64,000 bases of DNA. Source: Ceratotherium simum simum (Eukaryota; Chordata; Mammalia; Perissodactyla; Rhinocerotidae). Both the position numbers and the translations under genes were made by a program. Positions 23,330 through 34,615 of this stretch are shown piece by piece (the first letter of the stretch is position 1; every line of letters starts with the position of its first letter). A model generated the notes under the pieces. The model had not been told where the DNA came from and did not search any database. It saw only the letters and a list, made by a program, of their open reading frames with translations. Where the stretch lies: NCBI RefSeq assembly GCF_000283155.1, contig NW_004454229.1, positions 1,146,086 to 1,210,085 of the forward strand. The letters are read 5' to 3'.

Positions 23330-24720
23330 GTTGATAATCCTGGAAGTCCAATAAGATCCAAATAGACTCCCCTTACTGTCACAGCTAAGACCCTCAACTA
23401 AGAAAGAGCATATTCCTCTGAGAATTCTTGAGCCTCCTTGAGCGTCCTTTCTTGAGGGTCTCTCTGACTACAATGGTGAGGTAAGTGAATCTTGGTGTCG
23501 AGTCTGGGCTCTGATTTCCTTTTGTTAAAGCTCCCAAATGCTGAGTTACTCTGTCTTGTAGGAATGCAGAACCCTTTTAGTAATCTTTTCATTATTTAAG
23601 CAGATTTGAAAAATTGTATCCTAGGTGGAAATTTGTCTTATTACTAACAATACTAATGTCTCTCTCCATCATTGTCACTTTTTGTTGTGAGTCTATAAGA
23701 GGAAGTTCATAGGGACGTGAACGGGCGTAAGCTACTAATTCCATCCTCGAGCCAGGCCCTAGGACTGACAGGCTCAGATGTCCTCATCATACCAGAATCC
23801 TTACAGTAAAAACCTTTGCCCTGGGTCACTTGTCAAAATATTATGAAAACTTGCCTTAGTTTTTTCTTGTTTTCTCCATGGGAGAAAATGCCTCTGGGAG
23901 AAACTGCTTCTAAACCTTCTGTCTTCCTAGAATTGCAGGTTGGTCAGGTGTCCAACTTAAGACACCAACCACTAGGTGGGGGCTCAAGACATAAGGTGTA
24001 TAAGCAACATATTGACCGACACATTGCCAGACTGTCACGTGTGTGTTTCAGTTTAGGTCTATGCCTCCTCCAAGTTAGATTCAATCTTCTTACATGTATT
24101 CACACTATAATTTTAAATCATACATTTATTGTTCTAAACAGCATTAATTTCACTCAGGATATTTTAGAATTACAGTGGCCACTCAAGAATTTCTTATATG
24201 AAGAAAACTGTTCATTTGAAAGATGCCTTAAAATGTAAAGGAGCAAAATCCCACACATCCAATGGTCTTCATTTCTTAATTGGCATGACAAAAATTGCAA
24301 AAAAATTTTCAGATTCCAAATATCGCTTCCCAAAAAGATATGGTGGAAAAAAAAAAAAAAGATTTGCTGGCCAAGGCAAATAAAAAAATGTGAAAATTTA
24401 AAGCTATATCTCTCTTAGATACCCTCACATCCCAACTTGAAAGAAACGGCCTTTGTCCCACTCTTCCTCATCTCCTGTCCTGTGCTCCTCAATTACCTCA
24501 GACTCCTGTCCTTCCTCCTGTCTGCTTTCCTTCCCATCTGACCTGCCAGAAACAAAGGCTAATAACTTCTTCAAGTTAAATCTCCTTCAGAATACAAGTG
24601 CCATATGGTTGATTTTTAAGCTCTGGTCTGTTTCTCAGCTGAAAGCCATTGTCAGAGACTCTGCAAAGTCTAAACAAGATAAACAGGAATTTGCTGCAGA
24701 ATTTAGAATTCTGTGAACTC
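23330..24720 (+). pseudogene. ERV leader and degenerate gag-like region
   Basis: Directly downstream of the LTR come a leader-like segment (with a 'tggtgaggtaagtg' donor-like word near 23473) and broken open frames. The frame at 24453-24716 ends in an LKAIVRDSAKSKQDKQEF-like segment, reminiscent of gag of gammaretrovirus-type endogenous elements. No protease, pol or env sequence and no 3' LTR follow: L2 sequence starts at about 24725. It is therefore a truncated, non-functional remnant. The gag assignment rests on one short resemblance and could be wrong. Confidence 0.45.
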
Positions 24721-24724
24721 CACA

Positions 24725-25700
24725 TTTTCCTATCTCAATAAATGGTGTCATCAAACATTGAGTTGTGAAAATCAGGAATCTAAGAGTCATTCTTAACATT
24801 GCATGGCTAAGCTCCTTTCAATGCTCTCTGTTTTCAAAGTTTTCCTGGCTACTTTTGCCTAGTTCCTGGAATTAAAGACAAACAAACAAACAAAAAACTG
24901 CCTGGAGATATTCTTCTTGAGAGCTTGTTAATTTTCAAATTACTATAAGTAGAAGAAGATCTTTATGATATTGAGTCTTTCTCTATGAGAACACAGTATA
25001 TCTTTTCCATTTGTTAAGTCTACTTTCCTATCAACATTAATCCTAACTGTCTAATATCTCCACTGCTAACGACCTCCATTACTACCACGCCAATCAAGCT
25101 ATCATCATTTCTCACACTGACCATTCAATACCCTACTAACTTGTCTACTAGTATCCCCACTCTTTTCCCAAGCCAATCCATTTTCCATACTGCAATCAGG
25201 AGTGATATTTTCAAAGTACAAATATAACCATGTCACTGTTGTTTAAAACAATTTCATTTGCTTCCCATTGCACTTAGGATAATTACCAAAATTCCTAACA
25301 TGGCCTAAAAGACTCGATCCCTATCCACGACACCAGCCTCAATTTATACCATGTCTTTTACTTCTAGTAACCCCGGTTTTTTAGCTACCTAGCCACTAAA
25401 CCTTTATAAATGTTTTTTCCCCCTTTTCTCCTGCACATGTTCTTCCCTCCTTTTTATGTAGTAAAGTCCTATTTACCTTCAGAGCTCAAGAGCAACCACT
25501 AACCCTCAAGATACTTTTTTCATTCTCCTTCACCAGATCAAATCCTCTTAGTACAAAATGTCCAAGCTAATGTGCATGTCCCCCGTGATACTGATCACAG
25601 TTCCAAGTATACGATTTTGTAATTTTGTTAATATCTGTCTCCCTCATTGAAAAATCCAAGAGGGCAGAGATAATTTTGCTAAATTTTTATTTCCAACATA
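24725..25700 (+). mobile_element. L2 element, sense, 3' half
   Basis: Sense L2: cacattttcctatctcaat, ctaagagtcattcttaac, ctgcaatcaggagtgat, catgtcactgttgtttaaa, cttcccattgcacttagg and aacatggcctaaaagactc occur in order, ending near 25700 with aagagggcagagataa. A piece at about 24895-25015 (gatattgagtctttctct, cagtatatcttttcc) looks like an antisense L1 fragment within it. Confidence 0.75.
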
Positions 25701-25774
25701 ATAGAGTTTCCAACATAACAGAGTCACATCATCTTTCTTAAAGGGGAAGAGATAACCTGGGAGTGGGGAGGGAC

Positions 25775-26190
25775 AAGGCATTCTAGGTGTGACAAGAATG
25801 GCTAACTTTCCACCACAATTCATCTTTTCCTCCTCCAGAGTAGAATTATCGTTGAGAAGCAATTCTTGCATCAAGATGTGGCCATGTGATTAGTTCTTGG
25901 CAATAGAGTGTAGGCAAGAATACTATGTGTCAATTCAGGCCAAGGCTTTTAAGAAACACATATGCCTTCTCCACATCCTCCTTCATTCTCCACCATGTGA
26001 AGAGGACAGCAAAGCTCTAGGGCAAGGCAAAGTCATAAGATGGGTCACTGCAAGGAGAAAATAGCACGCAGAGCAAAAGCACCCTAAATTCAGCTATTAT
26101 GTGAATAAAAACTATTTTTCTATTATATTAACCTTCTGAAGTTTGGACGTTTATTTCTATAGCAAATAGCATTACCCCAACCAATTCAGA
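25775..26190 (+). mobile_element. Old LTR-type repeat, family uncertain
   Basis: gtggccatgtgattagttct, ccttctccacatcctcc, gtgaagaggacagc and the tail ttattatgtgaataaaaac, tttctatagcaaatagcatt follow the order of a common mammalian old interspersed repeat with an AATAAA-like signal (26104). Name not assigned. Confidence 0.45.
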
Positions 26191-26950
26191 AATCGGTATC
26201 TTACTGTACTGGCTTTAACATAAATCTAAATATGCACTGGCTTATCACTCGGGTGCAAGAAGCAAGGGAATAGATATTTGGGGATGGAAAATTTAAGACC
26301 CACGTAATGCAGTGGCAAAATATTTAATAAAACTGTGACCTGTAACAGCTTGGAAGATAGACCACATAACTTTCAAGCTTATATCTCTAGGAAAATAGCT
26401 GGCAAGGACAAGAGAAGTAGCGTGTATTGGCTTTTACTTGTATTTGGCACGAGGTTTCAAGAAAGTGATGAGTTCAGGAAAGAATTGACTGGTTTGAGAG
26501 CAGAAATGATAATATAGTATAGAAAGAGTCTGGTAATTGAGGGGCCCTCAGGGTCAGGAAAAGTGAAAGCCAACTACTTGTGGACCCCAAAAGGTATAAG
26601 GTTAAGACAAAAAAAGGCTTTGAGCAACAAAGGCCCATTAAGACTTTTTAAACAGAGAAACTAAATCCTAAAACAAGATCAGATTGAGGGGGTTGCTTCC
26701 AGTCCAAGCCTACTTTAAATGGCCCCAAGGTAAGTGCCGTTAAAAAGCATAAGAACCAAAGAAATAAATCAGACTTTAGAATTACATTTAGAAAAAAAAA
26801 ACTTTGGGTGTATTTACTAACACATTCAACTGACTGGAGGCAAATAAATGAGAAGCCTATTTTATTTTTGAGAGAATTGCATTGCCTAAGATATCAAGAA
26901 CCTGGCCCTTAAGAGCCTATGTCTATAAAATAGCTCTCAGGCCCAAAACC
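26191..26950. other. Intronic sequence, nothing assignable
   Basis: Intron D-E between an old LTR-type repeat and an ERE. No landmarks recognised; the 60-codon open frame near 26335 has no family resemblance. Confidence 0.45.
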
Positions 26951-27203
26951 TTTTTTTCTTTAGGAAGACTGGCCCTGAGCTAACATCTGTTGCCAATCTT
27001 CCTCTTTTTCTTTTTTCTCCCCAAAGCGCCAGTAGATGGTTGTATATCCTAGTCGTAGGTCCTTCTAGTTCTTCTGCATGGGACGTAGCCTCAGGATGGC
27101 TTAATGAGCAGTGTGTAGGTCTGGCCCAGGATCCGAACCCATGAACCCCGGGCCACTGAAGCAGAGTGTACGAACTTAACCACTATGCCACCGGGCTGGC
27201 CCC
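26951..27203 (-). mobile_element. ERE SINE carrying both 3' modules, antisense
   Basis: From the left: antisense cctgagctaacatctgttgc (GATGTTAGC module), then a T/C spacer, then ccagtagatggttgtat and ccttctagttcttctgc (the CAACTAGAAGG..CTACTGG module), then the tRNA-like head ending ccgggctggcccc. So this copy joins the two 3' modules usually seen separately. Confidence 0.92.
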
Positions 27204-28539
27204 TACACCACATATTTAAAAAAAAAAAAAAGTATAATCTCTGTATTATACCTGTATTCCTTTAATATATGGTGTATCTTAAAACAACCTAAAATACTGT
27301 GTTTTATGTAGAGTTAGACTGGTCCTAATAATTATGAACATGTTTTTCACCTCCATAATGGTTGGTGAGATAGCTGAAAGCCATGTGGGACATGAGATTT
27401 CTTCATTGGAACTGTCCCACTCTCTGTAGAATATCTAGGATCCTACTCATTAAATATCAAGAGCACATCCCCTAAATGACTGTAATAACAAAATGTCCCC
27501 ATAAATGTCTAAATGCCACCATGAGGATGGTACAATCCCCACTGAGAACCAACGTATTAAACGAATGCCTGTTATACACAAGGCTTATGGAACTACACAT
27601 ATGGGAGAGCAGAAGCCAACGATTCCGGGTGGAGTAATGGCAGAACAGAAAAGAAGTGAGACTAGAAGAATATGTGTATTTCTAGAACAGCTGGTTATAA
27701 TACATCCAGACTGAAGAGAGTTGAATTTGGTCAAAACAACAGATAATAACCAAGCAACTAGAAATCTTCAAGAGAGAAGAAGCAGATATAATAGGTATAA
27801 AGAATTAGAAAAAATAGGATGTTAAGTAGCCATTACTCCTCAATATACACCCTCCACTCAAGCCAGACCAGTAGTTTTTCTTTTCTCCCAGGACATTGTA
27901 CTTATTCCAAACTCCAAGACTTTTTCAAGTTGCTTTCCTTCTGAAGACACTCCTCTCTCTTCTCTTGCCTATGCAAAATATATCCCTCAAAAGAACTCAG
28001 GCAAAGTCCCAATTTTCTAGAAAATTCTTTGCAAGCACTCCTAGCTTCATAACTCTTTTCCTTGTAGAAATCATACAGAGTTCCACTACCTGAATATTTA
28101 TTAACCAGCTACTATATGCCTGTAGGAAAACAATCCTTTATTCCTTCCACAGAAAAGACAGCACTGTTCAATGCTGCACATGTGCTTCTATGAAACTCTA
28201 CCTCTTCACTACAGAGATAACCCTGTCAGTTCATTTACCACCCACTGCCTCACAAGGGCAGTGTGAATGATCAACTTCTACTCTAACTCTAAAAGTGAAG
28301 AATCCAGAGGTGAGGGTGGGGGGACATTAAAGATGGATAGAAGTGCAGTTCTTTAAAAGAATTCATTTGGAAAAGAGGATTCCAAATATATACACCTATC
28401 TTTAAATGGACCAGCCAATGTAGAGCTCGATTATTGTTAGCTTAGGATAAAAATTAGTGTCTTATAAACTTTATCCCTTTCTCTCCACTCTGTACTTTTA
28501 TATATTTGGTTTACTCGTTTTTTATTCATAATCCACTCA
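27204..28539. other. Intronic sequence, mostly unassigned
   Basis: Intron D-E. Only a short aatatttattaaccagctac word near 28105 looks L2- or MIR-like. No exon-like segment on the minus strand. Confidence 0.5.
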
Positions 28540-28720
28540 CACAATATACATATTTTAGGAATCCACACTGTATGTCAGACAATATGCTAGCAATTACCAA
28601 TAAGCAAGATCAATAAGGTCCTTGCCATCCTGGAACTTATAGATTAGTAAAGCAGGGAGACTTTAAACAAAGATAAAAATAAATATAACATTATAAATTG
28701 TGAAGCATGACTTGAAAGAA
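28540..28720 (-). mobile_element. L2 3' end, antisense
   Basis: gtatgtcagacaatatgcta, gatcaataaggtccttgcc and catcctggaacttatagatt correspond to the antisense L2 3' end. Confidence 0.65.
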
Positions 28721-28802
28721 ATGTACAAAGACAGGCTTGTCCTTCAGGTAGGACAACTAAGGTGGCTTCCCTGCACCCCATGCAAGACACTGAACATTAT
28801 AC

Positions 28803-28905
28803 TTTTTGACATGTGCGTGTGTGCATGTGTATGTGTGTGTGTGCAATGCATGCGTGTGTGTGCAAGAGGATATATATTACACACATCAGTGTGCATGTAT
28901 GTGCG
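28803..28905. repeat. TG-rich microsatellite
   Basis: Imperfect TG/CATG repeat: gtgtgcatgtgtatgtgtgt and similar words. It creates spurious Cys/Val and His/Thr-rich open frames on the two strands. Confidence 0.9.
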
Positions 28906-29074
28906 CATATGTTTGAGTAAATTCCACATTATAGGGTGGGTCAGTACCAGGTGAATTATGCCAGGGCCACACTCCTCCAGGGACAGCCTTAAACAAGGGC
29001 ACAACCCTACACAAACACTATACACACTACACAAGGAACAGTTCTATCTACGTAAGTGCTATATTCGTAGTCTA

Positions 29075-29240
29075 CACTAATGGTTCTCAAATGCCAATCC
29101 TTCAATAGATGGCAGGACAGCTCCATAAGAATCACCTGGAAACTTGTTAAAAATAAAAATTTCCAGTCTCTATTCTCAACAATTTCAATTTAGTAGGCCT
29201 GGAATGAATTTTTATAAAGTTTCACCTGGTTGATTAAGAC
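29075..29240 (+). mobile_element. hAT-type MER20-like DNA transposon relic
   Basis: ctaatggttctcaaatg, aagaatcacctggaaacttg, aaaatttccagtctc and tttagtaggcctggaatg follow the MER20 order in sense; the end is degraded. Confidence 0.6.
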
Positions 29241-29494
29241 ACAACGGTAGATTTGAGCCCTTAGTCACATGGTGCCTTGACTCGTTACCTAACTGTTCAT
29301 ATTTCTTTTATGACACTCAAAGCAAGGCACAGTACTATGCTATTCAGTGTCAGTTAAGTACAAAATATATTGTTTTCAAGTAAATAAACAAAGGTATTAT
29401 AAGGAAAATTATGCTCTTTGTTTTGTTTTCCCAAATATAAGGACACTTCTTATTAAGAAGCTTTCACTTAGGGACAGAAAAGACAAACTCTGAG

Positions 29495-29640
29495 GCAGTG
29501 CTTCTCAAAATGTAGAAGATGAACTACTAGTGGTATGGCAGATAATTTAATATGGTACCCAAAATGATTTTAGATGATACACAAGATTATTTTGCATGGT
29601 ACATGGATATACACTAAACAACACTGAATCACAAAGGAAA
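29495..29640 (+). mobile_element. hAT-type DNA transposon relic
   Basis: cagtgcttctcaaaatgtag, ctactagtggtatggcag and gatgatacacaagattattt resemble a Charlie-like nonautonomous element. Subfamily not assigned. Confidence 0.5.
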
Positions 29641-30325
29641 ATGTATTTTTCTTTTCAATTCTCTTTCAATCAGAAATCTTCAGTTAGCTATTGGTATGTC
29701 TCTTACACCTCTCTATCATTGCTTATCTCATTTTAAGAAATAGAGAACATGCCTCAGAGCCTTTGGAAAACAACAGTTACCTAGCCAGATTTTAGTAACA
29801 TTGTTTTGTTTTCACTGTATTTTTTAAGACTATCATCCATTTAAAGCATGTGATACTGATTTTTCACTTATACTGGCAAGATAAATAAAAAGAAGGTGAA
29901 TTTAAAGAAAATAGCATAAATTGCATGCAGATGCAAAAATTATGAGGGTGCTCTATGAATGACTGAAATTTAGAAATACTACTGTGTGAGGTACCACCAA
30001 AAGTAACAACAAATTCCTCTAATTATTCAGAGAATAATTGCATAATAGTGTATATATATAAAATATACACTAATTATTCAATAAATAATTAATCCAAATG
30101 GATAATCAAAAGCCACAAAACACCTGCAGGAAGACATTCAATGAAGTTTATACCACCACTTGACAACATAGCCAAAATAATGCCATTGCATAATATGTCA
30201 ATTATTGCTTATGCATTTTCTTGACTAAATGAATAAGATAATCTCTGACTATACATATAAGAAATGTACTTATGCTCTTATATGAAAGCTAGGACAATTA
30301 TTGTTCTTTAATTTATACTACATAC
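29641..30325. other. Intron just downstream of SPATA6 exon D
   Basis: AT-rich intron with a TATATA run near 30050; no repeat or coding segment called. Confidence 0.5.
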
Positions 30326-30366
30326 CTTATATTCTTTGGGTCGGTAGGAACTCAGATGAGAATGAT
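30326..30366 (-). CDS. SPATA6: SPATA6 internal exon D, a 41-nt small exon
   Basis: This very short exon completes the Asp codon begun in exon C and adds HSHLSSYRPKEYK, so the junction peptide is DHSHLSSYRPKEYK. The acceptor has a clean pyrimidine tract (cttttgtacatccttttccag) and the donor AAG|gtatgt is near consensus. It lies between two very long introns of about 15.2 and 14.0 kb, both full of transposons. Skipping it would shift the frame. SSY stands where I remember GCC in the human protein, a more divergent patch than in the neighbouring exons. The identification rests on the conserved flanks DHSHL and RPKxYK, both splice sites and the exact phase fit. Confidence 0.92.
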
Positions 30367-30879
30367 CTGGAAAAGGATGTACAAAAGAATTAAACTAAAA
30401 ATATTTCATATCAAAAAGAAAATTTGATTTCATTTTTGATTTTTGCTACTATCACTCTGTTTCAATGATTATAATTCATATAGCAGTTTTCAGAAATATC
30501 TTAAAATCCATCAACAATGTTACATAAGCAAAGATGATAAGCAACAAGTTAAAATCTGTATCAGTTCTTCAGTAATTGATTTCAAATACTATTTTCATTA
30601 GAAAGGAGATATATGAATATAGACCAGAATAATTTTTAATTGATAAAGCAGTTTGTCTACATGAAATGGATAATTTTTAGTTGATAAACAAGTTTATGAT
30701 GAAATGTATTTGAATATATAGATTTGATAGATATTGGCAAACTACATGTGTTCCTATTCTTGAAGCCCATGCTAGAATCAAGCGAGTATAATGGACACGG
30801 GACCAGCTGTAGATCGTGGTAGCATCCTTTAGTGCACAGACCTTGGTGAACCAATAGACAGGCACTACACCAGGCTCCA

Positions 30880-31040
30880 GTACTTCTTTGTAGGACCTTG
30901 GGCACATCACCTAACCTTTCTGAGTCTCAGATTCCTCAACTGTTTGATGTAACTCTTTCATAACATCGTTTGAAAGATTACATTAGAGATTACATGTAAG
31001 GCAATAAAACAAATGTTAACTATTATTACTAACACCATCA
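30880..31040 (+). mobile_element. MIR fragment
   Basis: gtaggaccttgggcacatca, cctaacctttctgagtctca and gattcctcaactgtttg are the MIR core in sense. Confidence 0.7.
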
Positions 31041-31054
31041 TCAACATCATTACT

Positions 31055-31285
31055 ATTGAATTCTAAGTCAAACAAGCCTAGGTTCAACTTCTGATTCCAC
31101 CAATTACCAGACATATTACTTTGGTCAAGTTATATAATTAATCTGTGTTTCATTCCTCATAAGAGTATCAAGACAATGCTTATCTTACCTCAGAGAGTCA
31201 TAGTGATGATTAAATTATACACCTTATGAAAGTCCCTGGCACAGCATCTATAACACAGAGCGCTATAAAACTACTCTAAATCTCT
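31055..31285 (+). mobile_element. MIR SINE
   Basis: agcctaggttcaacttctg (B-box part), ttggtcaagttatataat, tctgtgtttcattcctc, agagagtcatagtgatg and agtccctggcacagc occur in order. It lies just downstream of the preceding MIR in the same orientation. Confidence 0.75.
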
Positions 31286-32045
31286 CCCTAAGATAAGGAC
31301 CACTACATTGTACATGCAGATTTGGGGTTTTACTCATTACTTAAAGAAGTCAACTTTCAAGAATCAACTTTCAAGTATTATAATCTCTGTCATATTGACA
31401 GTCAAGCAAATCAGAACCATAATTTGCAATTCTACTTCATTACTCATACATTCTAGTCAAAAGCATTCCCAATATTCTGTATTTTACCTTCCCAAAACTT
31501 GTCCGGGGGAAAAAAAAATGGGTATAAGGATAGAGACATAGGATAGCCTATATTTGGTCAATTAATTATCTTTCTTTTACGGCACAAGATGTTGTCTGTT
31601 TTCCAAGTGTCCTGAACCATTATAGAGGACAGGTGAAAAATTAATATCTTTCACACAAGGCCACCTTTACCATTTAATTCAGTAAGATTCAACTTACTTC
31701 TGGTGCTTTTCAAAACTCAAAATAAAAACAAATCCCAGCACAATTCCTCCTCTGTAAAGTCCAATGTACAGCATGGCCACAAATAGCAGAAGAAATAAAG
31801 AATGATAAGGACATACTGAGCTTAATTCTCCAAACTTTCTAACTTTGAAAACTAAGGTAATAATTTCCAGACATGGTATATATTCTTTCTGACAGCTAAT
31901 GTAAAATTAAAAGAAGCCATATATTAAAACTCTGGTATCTCTTCTGCTTTCCACAAACCATTTATAAACTTACCCTAATTCAGACATATTTACAATTTTC
32001 TTTCATTTTTACAAATTAAGCTGTTACCTTGATTTGAGGTTTCTC
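31286..32045. other. Intronic sequence, including an exon-like open segment
   Basis: Intron C-D without assignable repeats. It includes the exon-like segment at 31698-31815 (minus) described among the findings. Confidence 0.45.
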
Positions 32046-32220
32046 CATGTTCACATTTAATCACCCTTACTAACAATTAGGTACTAAATATATTCTAAAT
32101 GCAGGAGATAAAAGTCATGGCCCATGGGAGTGAAATGCTTACAATTTACTTCGGTTAAGTTACACAAAGTTGAATAACAACAGCATAAAAGAGCAGACTA
32201 AGTGAGAATGGTACAGGCAA
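32046..32220 (-). mobile_element. Possible L2 3' fragment, antisense
   Basis: aattaggtactaaatatatt, gcaggagataaaagtcatgg and agtgaaatgcttacaattta fit a degraded antisense L2 3' end. Confidence 0.45.
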
Positions 32221-32887
32221 GTAATGCTATTAAAAAGTTGCATCAGTGTGACATCAGCGTCATGGCAGAGTGACCTCTTCCCTTAGACTCTCGCCCCTAA
32301 GATACAATGAAAAGGACATTCATATACCAACAGAGGACACTCACACAACACAAAAGACATCTGAGAGACCCATGCAGCCACACATCTGAAAGTGAAGGTG
32401 CTGAATCCCCAGAGGAAGTGGAAGGAGGTAAGGGGATCTCCTCTCCTTCCCCCAATGGCAGTGACCCAGGGCGTGGGACCATGTGCGGCTCTGAGAGGAG
32501 AGGGGGGAAGGGTGGCCCTCTGTGGGAACACCTTTGCTCCCCAAGTTCCCTCAAAGCCCATGGGAAAGCCCCACACAGAGGTGGCTAACCTATTGCAGGA
32601 GTGTCTTCCCAGCCAGCACCCCAGGAGAGCAGAGAGTGAGGGCAGAGCAAAAATGCCCCTGGGATCGTGGATGAAGGAAAGCACCTGTTCCCCCACCTAC
32701 CACTGCAGCTCAGCTGGTCGGCCAGAGTGCCTGTGCATATGATAGAAAAGCAGCAGCTGTGAGCGAGAGAGCCAGAGTTGCAGCAAGCTCAGAATACACA
32801 GCTCTTGACCCCTACCCAGTGCTGGCAGGTGGAAGTTGTGACCAGACACTAATCACTATGCGGAAGCACAAATTCTTCCCATCAAAC

Positions 32888-33720
32888 AGTATGAAGAAAT
32901 ATATTAATACTCCAGACCAGAAGGAAAATGACAAGCACCCAGAAATCAATCCTGAAGGCACAGAAATTTATAATCTAAATGACAGAGAATTCAAAATAGC
33001 TATCATAAAAAAACTCAATGAGTTGCAAAAAATTACAGACAGAAAGTTCAATGAAATTCAGAAACAAAATTAATGAACAGGGGGAATTCTTCACAAAAGA
33101 GATTGAAACCATAAATAAAAACCATTCAGAAATGTTGGAGATGAAAAACACAATGGATGAGATAAAGAAAAATCTGGACTCCCTGAATAACAGCTGATAT
33201 TATGGAGGAGGGAATCAGCATTCTGGAGGACAGAAATATAGAAATGCTTCAGAGGGAGGAGGAAAGAGAACTAAGACTAAAAAGAAATGAAGAAATTCTC
33301 CAAGAAATATCCAAGTCAATTAGTAAATGCAATATAAGGATTACAGGTATTCCAGAGGAAGAAGAGAAGGAGAATGGAGCAGAAAACTTGTTCAAAGAAA
33401 TAACAGCTGAGAACTTCACAAACCTGGTGAAGGAGCTGGAAATATGAGAAAGAAGCTAATAGAACTCCGGATTATATCAATGTAAAAAGACCTTCTCCAA
33501 GGCATATAGTAGTAAAGCTGACAAAAGACAACGACAAAGATAAAATATTAAGGGCAGCAAGGTCGAAGAAAATAACTTACAAAGGAACGCCTACCAGGCT
33601 TCCAGCAGATTTCTCAGCAGAAACCTTACAGGCTAGGAGAGAGTGGAATGATATATTCAAAATTCTGAAAGACAAAAACATTCAGCCAAGAATACTCTAC
33701 CCAGCAAAAATATCCCTCAG
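32888..33720 (+). pseudogene. L1 ORF1 remnant
   Basis: The ORF1 nucleic-acid-binding protein of the L1, broken into several frames. 32888-33072 gives an EFKIAIIKKLNELQK coiled-coil start. Frame changes follow near 33073 and 33196. 33202-33447 encodes the end of the coiled coil and the start of the RRM (NIRITGIPEEEEKENG). 33470-33720 corresponds to the C-terminal domain. No intact trimerisation-plus-RRM protein could be made. Confidence 0.85.
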
Positions 33721-34385
33721 ATAAAATGGAGAAATAAAACTTTACCAGATAAACAAAAGCTAAGAGAATTCATTGCCACAAAACCCCCCTACAAGAAATG
33801 ATCAAGATGGCCCTCATAGCTGGAAAAAAAAAAAAAAAAGAAAGGGTTTACAAAGCTTTGAGCAAGGAGATAAATAGGTGGACAAAGTCAAGAAATTGCA
33901 GCTCTCTATCAGAACAGGTTAGCAAGCACTTAATAATAACATTAAAGATAAAGGGAAGTAAAACATCAAAAATAATGATAATCCTGTCATTTTAACCACA
34001 AGCTCACAATACAGGATGGAATAAGTTGTGACAATAATAACTTAGAAGAGGAAGAGGAAAGGGATGGAATCGGCTTAATCTAAAGAAATAAGAGGTTATC
34101 AGAAAATGGATTGTCTCATCTACGGGATTTTTTATACAAACCTCATGGTAACCACTAAAAAAATAATCAGAACAGAGACATAAATGACCTATAAAGAGAA
34201 AACTAAGAAAACCACCATAGAGAACTACCAAAGTGAACTGGTAGTCTGAAATACACAGGACGAGAACAAGGGAAATGCAGAACAACCAGAAAATGAGTGA
34301 TAAAATGGCAGCATTAAGCCTTCATATATTAATAAGCACTCTAAATGTAAATGGATTGAATTCTCCAATCAAAAGACACAGAGTG

Positions 34386-34615
34386 GGGGCCGGCCCGGTG
34401 GCGCAAGCGGTTAAGTGCGCGCACTCTGCTGCGGCGGCCCAGGGTTCGCTGGTTCGGATCCCGGGCGCGCACCGACGCACTGCTTTGGCGGCGTCCCATA
34501 TAAAGTGGAGGAGGATGGGCACGGATGTTAGCCCAGGGCCGTCTTCCTCGGCAAAAAAAGAGGAGGATTGGCGGATGTTAGCACAGGGCTGATCTCCTCA
34601 AAAAAAAAAAAAAAA
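34386..34615 (+). mobile_element. ERE SINE in L1 ORF2, youngest-looking copy
   Basis: ggggccggcccggtggcgca head, ggttcggatcccgggcgcgc B-box region, two gatgttagc modules and a pure A tail. A 15-bp target duplication, aaaagacacagagtg, is at 34371-34385 and 34616-34630. It retains many CpGs, which fits a young age. Confidence 0.97.

Noticed and set aside
23816..24238. 140-codon plus-strand open frame as a host gene
   Set aside because: It lies directly behind an LTR in a decayed ERV-like region and shows no domain; treated as part of that remnant.
28744..29034. 96-codon minus-strand frame rich in His/Thr
   Set aside because: Produced by the TG/CA microsatellite; low-complexity translation only.
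31698..31815. Exon of a neighbouring membrane protein gene
   Set aside because: The hydrophobic peptide matches no protein I recognise, and it lies inside a SPATA6 intron on the same strand with a poor acceptor; kept only as a low-interest finding.
34322..34592. ERE heads as functional tRNA genes
   Set aside because: They keep A- and B-box-like words but not a foldable cloverleaf with acceptor stem, and are followed by SINE modules, A tails and target duplications.
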